Source: Polynucleobacter campilacus (GTDB taxonomy: Bacteria; Pseudomonadota; Gammaproteobacteria; Burkholderiales; Burkholderiaceae). Taken from it: DNA of 64,000 bases. The notes beneath the pieces were generated by a model. That model saw nothing but the letters and a program-made list of their open reading frames with translations. It did not search any database and was not told the origin of the DNA. Location of the stretch: positions 518,968 through 582,967 of the forward strand of contig NZ_NGUP01000003.1 of NCBI RefSeq assembly GCF_002206625.1, in the 5' to 3' direction. Each line of letters opens with the position of its first letter. Position 1 is the first letter of the stretch. The position numbers were made by a program, and so were the translations under genes. This document shows, in pieces, positions 44,551 through 52,216 of the stretch.

Positions 44551-45030
44551 TTAGGCCTTAGTATGAATCTCTTTTAAGCTCATTGAGTCCAGCTTTTCTA
44601 ACGGCATAGATGCCAAGAGCTCGATACGCTTTTTCAAACCAATCATGACATCTTTAAACGCCTTACGCTTTTCTTCATCGCTACCTTCAACTTGCGATGG
44701 ATCAGGAAAGCCCCAATGAGCTGTCGCTGGGTTACCGGGCCATACTGGACAGACTTCACCGGCGGCATTGTCACAAACAGTCACAATGAAATCCATCTTG
44801 GGAGCATCAGGCAAGCCATACTCATCCCAGCTCTTGCTTCTCAACTTGCTTTGATCGTAGCCCATTTCTTTAGTCAATTCAGCCGCAAATGGGTTGACTG
44901 AAGTGCCAGGAGTTGATCCTGCGGAATAACCAACAAATAATCCACTTTGATGTGTAGATGCCAAAGCCTCTCCCAATACTGAGCGAGCGGAGTTGTGGGT
45001 ACATAGAAAGAGAATGTTGTATTGCTTCAT
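44551..45030 (-). CDS. arsC: Arsenate reductase (low-molecular-weight phosphatase type)
   Basis: A 159-residue LMW-PTP-fold reductase. LFLCTHNSARSVLGEA contains the CX5R P-loop; C-terminal-side Cys in VTVCDNAAGEVCPVWPG are in the positions of the second and third redox Cys of thioredoxin-type ArsC. FPDPSQVEG carries the general acid Asp. It reduces As(V) to As(III) for export. Divergent from arsH, with about 100 bp between starts; no arsR or arsB is adjacent. Confidence 0.92.
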   Translation of the reverse strand: MKQYNILFLCTHNSARSVLGEALASTHQSGLFVGYSAGSTPGTSVNPFAAELTKEMGYDQSKLRSKSWDEYGLPDAPKMDFIVTVCDNAAGEVCPVWPGNPATAHWGFPDPSQVEGSDEEKRKAFKDVMIGLKKRIELLASMPLEKLDSMSLKEIHTKA

Positions 45031-45135
45031 TTGGCTTAGATCCTACTTTTTGTTGTTTGACATTTAATTGTACGGAATCTATTTTGCTAATCTATGACAG
45101 TTTTATTACAGCCAGTTACTCATTACACTCTACCT

Positions 45136-45846
45136 ATGACCGACCTTCCTAATATCGACAAAGCATTTTTTCAAAGCCCTGATCTTAAAAAGCTACAAGC
45201 TGGCGCTCCGCCAAATCATCCCCCTAAGATTTTGCTGTTGTATGGCTCATTGAGAGAAAGATCGTTTAGTCGCCTTTTAGCAGAAGAAGCGGAACGCATA
45301 TTAAAGGCGATGGGCTGTGAGACTAAGTTTTTTAATCCTCATGGATTGCCGCAAGTAGATGACGCTCCTGAAACACATCCCAAAGTAGTAGAACTCAGAG
45401 AACTTGTAGAGTGGTCAGAGGGAATGGTTTGGAGTAGTCCAGAGCGCCATGGCGCTATGACAGGGCTGATGAAATCTCAAATCGATTGGATACCACTTAG
45501 CGTTGGCGCTGTCAGACCCTCTCAAGGTAAGACTTTAGCTTTATTACAAGTGAGCGGTGGTTCGCAATCTTTTAATGCGCTCAATCAAATGAGAGTTCTG
45601 GGCAGATGGATGCGGATGATCACGATTCCCAATCAATCATCCGTACCCAAAGCATTTCTAGAGTTTGATGACAACAATCGCATGAAGCCATCCGCAAACT
45701 ATGATCGTGTAGTAGATGTGATGGAGGAGCTGGTTAAGTTCACTTTATTAACTAGAGCAGTTTCAGGCTATTTGACTGATCGCTACAGTGAGCGAAAAGA
45801 AAGTGCTGAGGAATTATCAAAGCGGGTTAATCAAAGAGCTATTTGA
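45136..45846 (+). CDS. arsH: ArsH, NADPH-dependent FMN oxidoreductase
   Basis: A 236-residue flavodoxin-like reductase. [20 protein letters not shown] is the FMN phosphate loop, [13 protein letters not shown] and [20 protein letters not shown] are ArsH signatures. ArsH oxidises trivalent organoarsenicals or acts as quinone/azo reductase. The ATG at 45136 is preferred over one 42 bases upstream, since the family starts near PNIDKAFF. It is divergent from arsC and is followed by a palindrome repeat. Confidence 0.92.
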   Translation: MTDLPNIDKAFFQSPDLKKLQAGAPPNHPPKILLLYGSLRERSFSRLLAEEAERILKAMGCETKFFNPHGLPQVDDAPETHPKVVELRELVEWSEGMVWSSPERHGAMTGLMKSQIDWIPLSVGAVRPSQGKTLALLQVSGGSQSFNALNQMRVLGRWMRMITIPNQSSVPKAFLEFDDNNRMKPSANYDRVVDVMEELVKFTLLTRAVSGYLTDRYSERKESAEELSKRVNQRAI

Positions 45847-45852
45847 TTGAAT

Positions 45853-45925
45853 TGTCGTTTTAAACGACATCGACTGACACAGGGATGAGAGATCCCTGTC
45901 ACGCAATTGTCCTTTTAAAGGACAA
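45853..45925. repeat. TTTAAA-palindrome repeat, copy F
   Basis: TGTCGTTTTAAACGACA (45853-45869), then a hairpin CAGGGAT/ATCCCTG, then TTGTCCTTTTAAAGGACAA (45907-45925). Same order as copy A at 34563. Confidence 0.88.
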
Positions 45926-46020
45926 CGCTTTCAGCAACATCTTCCCAAATCGTCACTTCATTGCCATATTAAAGCTGTAATTTGTGCTTGTAGCATCCAT
46001 TCAATAGCTAAGGGGGCAAT

Positions 46021-46467
46021 ATGAATCTCAAAGATCTACATACAACCGCTACAAATGTAACTTCCCTAACTGGACACTATGCTGTTTTGCAAGAAATTTT
46101 TAGTGAATTTCATTCCCATCTTGAAACTCAATTAGAGACCGAGCAGTATCAAGATTGGAATATTGAAGTTTCTGACTTAACCGAGCTAAATGAATTTATT
46201 ATCTTGATAGCTGGGCAAGAAATCATCTTTAGTTTTGACATAGAGTCTGATGATGCAGGATCCTACTTGGGGTTGGTAACAGCTTTTGTAACAGATGATT
46301 ATTTTGATGATCTTCCAAAAGTAATAGCGTCATTTACATTTGATGGAAGTGGTATTGCTAAGGATCTAACTGGTCTTGAAGATCCTGCAAATCTTAAAGT
46401 AGCCGAGCATTGCCTCAACATAGCCTTACAAATCTGTCTTGGTGCTTTTGATGAAATTGAGGAGTAG
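46021..46467 (+). CDS. Acidic hypothetical protein
   Basis: A 148-residue soluble, very acidic protein (many Asp/Glu, few basic residues). NIEVSDLTELNEFIILIAGQ, then EIIFSFDIESDDAGSYLGLV, and DDYFDDLPKVIASFTFDGSG suggest an alternating beta-strand fold. AAGGGGG lies before the ATG. No signal peptide or recognised domain. Low pI and position between repeat F and a tRNA-Phe fragment suggest acquisition; possible immunity or inhibitor protein, unproven. Confidence 0.65.
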   Translation: MNLKDLHTTATNVTSLTGHYAVLQEIFSEFHSHLETQLETEQYQDWNIEVSDLTELNEFIILIAGQEIIFSFDIESDDAGSYLGLVTAFVTDDYFDDLPKVIASFTFDGSGIAKDLTGLEDPANLKVAEHCLNIALQICLGAFDEIEE

Positions 46468-46579
46468 TCCGAGCAGTCAATCAGGATTTGGCATCCTGAA
46501 CCTAGATTTAGAGCTCTCAGAATGATAGCCACGCTGGGCTAAGGTAATGACACCATCTGCTACTTTGGTGCCACTATGG

Positions 46580-46629
46580 ATTCTTGGTGGCCCGGGGCGG
46601 AATCGAACCACCGACACAAGGATTTTCAA
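46580..46629 (-). repeat. tRNA-Phe 3'-half (copy 8), candidate attachment site
   Basis: Fifty bp identical with 49117-49166, from the anticodon loop through the CCA end and 5 bp beyond. This is the usual extent of a tyrosine-integrase attachment core in a tRNA gene. Together with the intact tRNA it bounds about 2.5 kb containing the sulfatase gene. Confidence 0.93.
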
Positions 46630-46902
46630 ATATCCTCCGATAGACCGCTTTCGCTTTGATTTCAAAGGCTTGAGTCACCAGTTTTAACTTGTCAAAAAAT
46701 TGTGCGTCCTTGTGCTGGTCGAATTTGGCAATGGAATCAGAATCTTGCAACGGGCAATTTTTCTGTGTGTACAGAATGCGTTGCCATACCCCTCCAGTCA
46801 ACCACCATGGCGTCTTTAAATGTTGTTTAAAACGACGCTTAAGTTAATCTGTTGTCATGGGCGGCTAACGACCCAAAGCCCTCATTCACTCAAACCCAAA
46901 AA
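46630..46902. other. Gene-free interval with one degenerate palindrome
   Basis: A 76-codon minus-strand frame (46574-46801) reads into the tRNA fragment and lacks family features, so it is not called. A worn palindrome TGTTGTTTAAAACGACG (46821-46837, copy G) is the only recognisable element. Confidence 0.5.
46821..46837. repeat. TTTAAA-palindrome repeat, copy G (degenerate)
   Basis: TGTTGTTTAAAACGACG, one mismatch from the GTCGTTT-N-AAACGAC module. Confidence 0.65.
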
Positions 46903-48705
46903 CTACCTCTGGCCTTGTTTTGCCACATGCCATCTACCATTTCGGATTGGTAAAAAGCTGCCGTCATCAATTCCAACTTCTTGAGCAATCCGTTCGTTCA
47001 TAACTTTATTCATGGCCATGATCAAATCGCCATTCTTCTTAGGATCCATAGCCATGTTATTCATTTCATTCGGATCGTTTTGAAGATCAAAAAGCTCTAA
47101 ATCGTTCTTTGCTAACATTTCTTCCATCGTGGTTGGGGTGTTGAACTGGAGCGGTGAGAAATATCGTGAGAAACGGTATCTTCCATCAAACACACTACGA
47201 ATACCAACCCGGTTAACAAAGTTGGGTTGATGTGTATTCAAAATCTTAGCCGACTCTTTATAGTCGTACTTACCAGACATTAACCAAGAATACGTCTTCT
47301 CAGCCCAAAACCAGCTGGTAAACATCAACATATTAAAGTTGAACAAAGAGGCTGGTCTTGCTGAATCTACCCTTGCCTTTTCTGGCTCCTTGAAGAGTGG
47401 AGTTAAGTCACGGCCTTTGAGCCCTTCCGCAGCCTTCTGAATATTCTGCGGATCTTTTCCGGTCATTGCCAAAATAGTTGTTGCTAAGTCAATTTGTGAA
47501 GTAATCGCTTGGCACTCTTTACCACCTGGATATGCCGGGTGAATAATCATCAAAGGTACATGATTCTGCTCTTTGTAGGCTGTAGTGCCTTTGCCACGCA
47601 TTTGGTGGGATCCACCCAACTCACCATGATCGGCTGTGAAGATTACGATAGTATTTTCTTCCATGCCACTATCTTTTAAGCCTTGCATGACTGCTGCAAC
47701 ATTCTCATCACTATCGCGCATGCAGTTAAAATAGTAGTCAAGCAACAACCTCCAGCGTCGATCTTCATTAGGCCATGAGCCCATTAGCAAGTCCCAAATC
47801 TCTTGATACAGCTTGTGCGCCTTTGGTCTGCCGGGAGCATCTAGAGCTTGATGACGACTTTCTGGCAGTGGGTAGTTATCCCATGTCGCTTGATATAGCT
47901 CAGTTGTAGGCGGAGGTAAGATGGTCATCGCATGCTTAGCGCCTTGCACAGGTTTACCGGGCAAATCCGAGTTCACGTAGGTCACATCATGAGGGTTAAC
48001 GATATTGACCGCCAAATACCAAGGCTGCTTCTTAGCTCTGAGCTCTTGCCCTTCATTACGCAACCAACCAATCGCTGATGAGAGTGTTAGTTTATCGAAG
48101 GTATAGCCACCCTGCTGTTGATCGACGATATCACCAACGCCTAGGAAGTCATCAAAGCCATAGGATTTAATAATCTTACGATAAGTATCCATCGGAGCGT
48201 CATAGGCATTCTTGACTGTATCCATATTGGCCGATAAGTGCCATTTACCTTGATAGGCAGAGTGATAGCCCAGCTCTTGAAGGCGATGTCCAATTGTTTT
48301 AACCTTTAGCGATAAATCAGGCTGCCATAAAAAATTAAGGTTATCAAAAATACCAGAGTGCTGAATGTGCAAACCCGTATAAATAACCGATCGAGCAGAT
48401 GAGCACTGCATTGATGCCGCTTGGTGATTCGTAAAGGTAATGGCCTTTTTCTTTATCGCCTCACGTGCAGGAACGGGCATTGGCCACTTTGAAAAGAAGT
48501 GTTCTTGATCAACCAGAACAAACAAAATATTGTAGCCAGCAGGTGGTGTATTCGGCGCAATTGTCTGAGGCTTTTCTACAATTGATTGTGCCTGTGCATT
48601 TTGCATTCCAGCAGGCAATAAAGTTGCACCTAATGCGGCAGCGCCTGTGGAAAGTAAATCACGACGTGATGGGTTTGATGGGGCATTACTAGAATTAGAT
48701 GTCAT
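46903..48705 (-). CDS. Tat-exported sulfatase-family hydrolase
   Basis: A 600-residue alkaline-phosphatase-superfamily hydrolase. The first 40 residues are a twin-arginine signal (SRRDLLSTGAAALGATLLPA, cleavage near AQA). The metal residue D66 is in LFVLVDQEHF, C101 in MQCSSARSVIYTG is the nucleophile position, and TIVIFTADHGELGG supplies further metal ligands. The core motif is C-S-S-A-R rather than C-x-P-x-R, so formylglycine formation is uncertain; it may be a sulfatase with altered maturation or a related phosphonate/phosphodiester hydrolase. Main gene between copy 8 and the intact tRNA-Phe. Confidence 0.88.
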   Translation of the reverse strand: MTSNSSNAPSNPSRRDLLSTGAAALGATLLPAGMQNAQAQSIVEKPQTIAPNTPPAGYNILFVLVDQEHFFSKWPMPVPAREAIKKKAITFTNHQAASMQCSSARSVIYTGLHIQHSGIFDNLNFLWQPDLSLKVKTIGHRLQELGYHSAYQGKWHLSANMDTVKNAYDAPMDTYRKIIKSYGFDDFLGVGDIVDQQQGGYTFDKLTLSSAIGWLRNEGQELRAKKQPWYLAVNIVNPHDVTYVNSDLPGKPVQGAKHAMTILPPPTTELYQATWDNYPLPESRHQALDAPGRPKAHKLYQEIWDLLMGSWPNEDRRWRLLLDYYFNCMRDSDENVAAVMQGLKDSGMEENTIVIFTADHGELGGSHQMRGKGTTAYKEQNHVPLMIIHPAYPGGKECQAITSQIDLATTILAMTGKDPQNIQKAAEGLKGRDLTPLFKEPEKARVDSARPASLFNFNMLMFTSWFWAEKTYSWLMSGKYDYKESAKILNTHQPNFVNRVGIRSVFDGRYRFSRYFSPLQFNTPTTMEEMLAKNDLELFDLQNDPNEMNNMAMDPKKNGDLIMAMNKVMNERIAQEVGIDDGSFLPIRNGRWHVAKQGQR

Positions 48706-48906
48706 GGCAAATCACAGTAGATTAATTGGGATATTCCCTATCCAAACCGTAACGCTTCAAAGCGATTAGGGATGTAAGCCAGATAAGTTACCAACTTTAT
48801 ACCAAACATGCATGACGCCGCTATAACAATGCGCACCAAATTAAGCACATCGACCGCAAAGGGCCGCAAGCAGCCAATCAAAAGATAACTAAATCACTAG
48901 AATATT

Positions 48907-49020
48907 TGTCGTTCAAAACGACATCCCAAGCAGTGATGGTAGATCAGCGTCGATTTAAGCGACGCTTGACTGACGCAGGGATGACAAATCCCCAATAGAT
49001 AATGTGTCCTTTTAAAGGAC
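48907..49020. repeat. TTTAAA-palindrome repeat, copy H (three modules)
   Basis: TGTCGTTCAAAACGACA (48907-48923), GCGTCGATTTAAGCGACGC (48947-48965) and GTCCTTTTAAAGGAC (49006-49020): the fullest copy. It lies about 100 bp from the tRNA-Phe 3' end; the intervening 49021-49121 is the flank sequence repeated at 42676 and 44406. Confidence 0.9.
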
Positions 49021-49121
49021 GCTTCTAGTCAAGAGGGAAGTTGGAAGAGCTTGGGAAATGGTACCTGACCGCGGCTGACACCAGAGATTCTATGGACCAC
49101 ATCTCGTGTTCGGAGAATTCT

Positions 49122-49197
49122 TGGTGGCCCGGGGCGGAATCGAACCACCGACACAAGGATTTTCAATCCTCTGCTCTACCGACTGAGCTACCAGGCC
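49122..49197 (-). tRNA. tRNA-Phe (anticodon GAA)
   Basis: Seventy-six bases with encoded CCA. The acceptor GGCCTGG pairs with CCGGGCC, the anticodon loop reads TTGAAAA within GAGGA/TCCTT, and the T-loop is GTTCGATTC. Its 3' part is repeated, intact or worn, eight times to the left, so it is the anchor of the accessory island. The coding gene 5' of it (49244) is core. Confidence 0.98.
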
Positions 49198-49243
49198 AAG
49201 TCTTGGAATTATAGATGAAACTGCATTCTGGCTTGAAAAATGG

Positions 49244-51439
49244 CTAGGCCATAGCTTTTGCCCGAGCTGCATGCAATTTTCTGTAGCTATCGATCATCCG
49301 GTGGTGCCTATCCAGGTCCTCCAGCTTTAGATTTGTTGGGGTCAATCCGTAGAAGCGCACGCTACCATCTACCGACCCTATTACCGCATCCATTCTCTCG
49401 TCGCCAAACATCCGACGAAGGTTGATGATGTAGTCATTAATCTCAAGGTCATCGGCCAGCAAAATCTCCAGTACTGCATTTAGGGCCTGATAAAACAATC
49501 TACGCTCTACTGTGTTGTCGTTATATTGAAGGAAGGCACCGACTAACTCATGCGCTTCATCAAGTTTTTTTATTGCTAGATTAATCAACAACTTTAATTC
49601 CAGAACAGTCAACTGACCCCAAGGGGTGTTCTCGTCAAACTCAATACCAATCAATGTAGCAATATCGCCATACTCATCGAGCTCGTTATTCTCTAGGCGC
49701 TCAAGCAGCGCACTTAAGCCTGCATTATCAAGCCGATGTAAATTCAAAATATCATTTCGGAACAACAAAGCCTTATTGGTGTTATCCCAAATCAGATCCT
49801 CTATCGGATAAACCTCAGAATAGCCTGGTACTAAAATTCTACATGCAGTCGCACCTAGCTGATCGTATATCGCTACATAAGATTCTTTGCCCAGGTCCTT
49901 GAGGATGCCAAATAAAGTTTTTGCCTCTTGTGCATTAGCGTTTTCGCCATGGCTAGAGAAATCCCATTCAACAAAATCGTAATCTGATTTAGCGCTAAAG
50001 AAACGCCACGATACGATACCGCTTGAATCAATGAAGTGTTCAACAAAGTTGTTTGGCTCAGTCACCGCTTCACTTGCAAAAGTCGGTGGCGGCAAGTCAT
50101 TCAAGCCCTCTAAGCTGCGCCCCTGTAGTAATTCGGTCAAACTGCGTTCAAGCGCTACCCCTAAACTTGGATGTGCGCCAAAAGATGTGAACACTCCGCC
50201 TGTTCTTGGATTCATTAAAGTAACGCACATCACTGGATAGATGCCACCTAGCGATGCATCTTTTACTAATACTGGAAAGCCCTGTTCTTCTAAGCCCCGA
50301 ATGCCTGCCAAAATACTCGGATATTTTTCGAGCACTTTTTGCGGCACGTCAGGCAGCGCGATTTCACCTTCCAGAATTTCACGCTTCACTGCCCGCTCAA
50401 AAATCTCTGATAGGCATTGCACCTGCGCTTCAGCCAGCGTATTACCAGCACTCATGCCATTACTGACATAAAGATTTTCAACCAAATTAGATGGGAAGTA
50501 GATCGTTTCTCCATCTGACTGGCGCACATACGGCAAGGAACAAATGCCACGCTGCGCATTGCCAGAGTTCGTATCAATGAGATGTGAGCTGCGCAAATCG
50601 CCTTCGGGATTAAAAATTTTCAGGCAGTACTCATCCAAAATTTCTTCTGGTAACGCATCGTCCTTACCTGGCTTGAACCAGCGCTCATTTGGGTAATGCA
50701 CAAAAGCGGCATTGGCAATGTCTTCCCCCCAAAATGTGCCAGCATAGAAGTGGTTATTGCTGAGGCGCTCGATATACTCGCCTAAAGCTGATGCCAGCGC
50801 GCTTTCTTTTGTAGATCCCTTCCCATTCGTAAAGCACATCGGCGAATGCGCATCGCGGATATGCAAAGACCACACGTTAGGAATGATGTTGCGCCACGAG
50901 GCGATTTCAATCTTGATTCCTAGATTAGCCAACACACCAGTCATATTACTAATTGTTTGCTCGAGGGGAAGGTCTTTGCCGACAATAAAAGTGCTAGTGT
51001 CAGAAGCCGGATTTAAGGTCAACAAGGTCTGCGCATCTGCATCGAGATTCTGTACTTCTTCGATCACAAACTCCGGCCCAGCTTGTACTACTTTTTTAAC
51101 TGAACAACGTTCAATGGAGCGCAAAATACCTTTGCGATCACTTGCAGAAATGTCTTCTGGTAATTCAACCTGAATCTTGAAAATCTGTTGATACCGGTTT
51201 TCAGGATCAACAATATTATTTTGTGAGAGGCGAATATTTTCTGTAGAAATATTGCGAGTGTCGCAATAGAGCTTTACAAAATAAGCGGCGCATAAGGCAG
51301 AGGATGCTAGAAAATAATCAAAAGGACCGGGCGCAGAACCATCGCCCTTATAGCGAATAGGCTGGTCAGCAATCACCGTGAAGTCATCAAACTTGGCTTC
51401 AAGACGTAGCTTATCGAGAAAGTTGACCTTAATTTCCAT
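49244..51439 (-). CDS. ycaO: OsmC-YcaO fusion protein
   Basis: A 731-residue protein. Residues 1-140 are an OsmC-like domain (GPFDYFLASSALCAAYFVKL; a second Cys in RSIERCSVKK), residues about 150-560 a YcaO ATP-dependent cyclodehydratase domain (GKGSTKESALASALGEYIER, LAEAQVQCLSEIFERAVKRE are nucleotide-binding), and the tail a helical YcaO C-terminal extension. In E. coli the YcaO protein potentiates RimO-dependent methylthiolation of ribosomal protein S12; the OsmC part suggests peroxide or thiol chemistry. Ends 46 bp before tRNA-Phe. Confidence 0.9.
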   Translation of the reverse strand: MEIKVNFLDKLRLEAKFDDFTVIADQPIRYKGDGSAPGPFDYFLASSALCAAYFVKLYCDTRNISTENIRLSQNNIVDPENRYQQIFKIQVELPEDISASDRKGILRSIERCSVKKVVQAGPEFVIEEVQNLDADAQTLLTLNPASDTSTFIVGKDLPLEQTISNMTGVLANLGIKIEIASWRNIIPNVWSLHIRDAHSPMCFTNGKGSTKESALASALGEYIERLSNNHFYAGTFWGEDIANAAFVHYPNERWFKPGKDDALPEEILDEYCLKIFNPEGDLRSSHLIDTNSGNAQRGICSLPYVRQSDGETIYFPSNLVENLYVSNGMSAGNTLAEAQVQCLSEIFERAVKREILEGEIALPDVPQKVLEKYPSILAGIRGLEEQGFPVLVKDASLGGIYPVMCVTLMNPRTGGVFTSFGAHPSLGVALERSLTELLQGRSLEGLNDLPPPTFASEAVTEPNNFVEHFIDSSGIVSWRFFSAKSDYDFVEWDFSSHGENANAQEAKTLFGILKDLGKESYVAIYDQLGATACRILVPGYSEVYPIEDLIWDNTNKALLFRNDILNLHRLDNAGLSALLERLENNELDEYGDIATLIGIEFDENTPWGQLTVLELKLLINLAIKKLDEAHELVGAFLQYNDNTVERRLFYQALNAVLEILLADDLEINDYIINLRRMFGDERMDAVIGSVDGSVRFYGLTPTNLKLEDLDRHHRMIDSYRKLHAARAKAMA

Positions 51440-51530
51440 GGGAAAATTCTAAAGATAATGGGAGGGCGATATGGACATCATTGTCCCTTGCAACGCCAAT
51501 GTAAAGAATCGGCGCTTGCTGCGCAAGGCC

Positions 51531-52214
51531 TTATTGCTCACCCTTGTTGCGAGAGGTATCAATTCCTAGGGCTTTGAGCTTGCGATATAAATGCGTTCTC
51601 TCCAATCCGGTGTACTCAGAAATCTTTGTCATGCTGCCACCCATAATTTGCATTTGATGCTCAAAGTAGGCCTTCTCAAAGAGGTCTCTTGCCTCTCTTA
51701 ACGGCAAATCGAAATAAGTTTTTGCAATGCCGCTAATGAACTCGCCCTCCAAGGGTGCTGGGGCTGCTTCATTTATTGCTGGCTTAGGGATCGCCGCTTG
51801 ATTAGCGCTGGACTGAGCGACTCTCTGCGTTTCCGGTTCAACGTATTTTGGAGAGCTCTCTAGCGCTTTGCTAACCGTCTTTAACAGCTTTTGTAGGGCG
51901 ATGGGCTTTTCCAGGAAATTCAATGCGCCAATACGGGTAGCCTCAACCGCTGTATCGATAGTAGCGTGACCAGACATCATTACTACAGGCATAGTGAGCT
52001 GCCCTGTTTTAGACCACTCTTTAAGTAATGTGATGCCGTCGATATCTGGCATCCAAATATCGAGCAAGACCAGATCGGGGCGCATTTGTTCACGAATAGT
52101 TCGAGCCTGAATAGCGCTCTCTGCTGCATACACGGTATGGCCTTCATCGGTCAGAATCTCATTGAGAAGCTCACGAATTCCCATCTCGTCATCAACAACC
52201 AAAATACTAGCCAT
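51531..52214 (-). CDS. ntrX: NtrX-like response regulator lacking the AAA+ domain
   Basis: A 227-residue regulator. The receiver (residues 1-120) has SILVVDDE and D52 in VLLDIWMPD as the phosphate site. A Pro/Ala linker of about 50 residues takes the place of the sigma-54 AAA+ domain, then a Fis-type HTH: MGGSMTKISEYTGLERTHLY and RKLKALGID. It is paired with NtrY 2 bp upstream. Without AAA+ it cannot activate sigma-54 promoters and likely acts as a plain DNA-binding regulator of nitrogen, redox or envelope genes. Confidence 0.88.
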   Translation of the reverse strand: MASILVVDDEMGIRELLNEILTDEGHTVYAAESAIQARTIREQMRPDLVLLDIWMPDIDGITLLKEWSKTGQLTMPVVMMSGHATIDTAVEATRIGALNFLEKPIALQKLLKTVSKALESSPKYVEPETQRVAQSSANQAAIPKPAINEAAPAPLEGEFISGIAKTYFDLPLREARDLFEKAYFEHQMQIMGGSMTKISEYTGLERTHLYRKLKALGIDTSRNKGEQ

Positions 52215-52216
52215 GT

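Noticed and set aside
46574..46801. Seventy-six-codon frame running into tRNA fragment copy 8, possibly the end of an old integrase
   Set aside because: No tyrosine-recombinase motif (R, HxxR, Y) is visible and the last 20 codons are the tRNA frame. Kept only as a gene-free interval.
34563..49020. CRISPR array made of the palindromic repeats
   Set aside because: Copies are separated by kilobases and genes, lack regular spacers, and there are no cas genes.
30981..49197. Prophage
   Set aside because: No capsid, tail, terminase, lysis or integrase genes occur in this stretch; gene content is metabolic and small hypothetical.
49090..49272. Sixty-codon minus-strand frame reading through the tRNA-Phe gene
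   Set aside because: It is the well-known spurious frame over tRNA genes (ENPCVGGSIPPRATK type); the tRNA explains the sequence.
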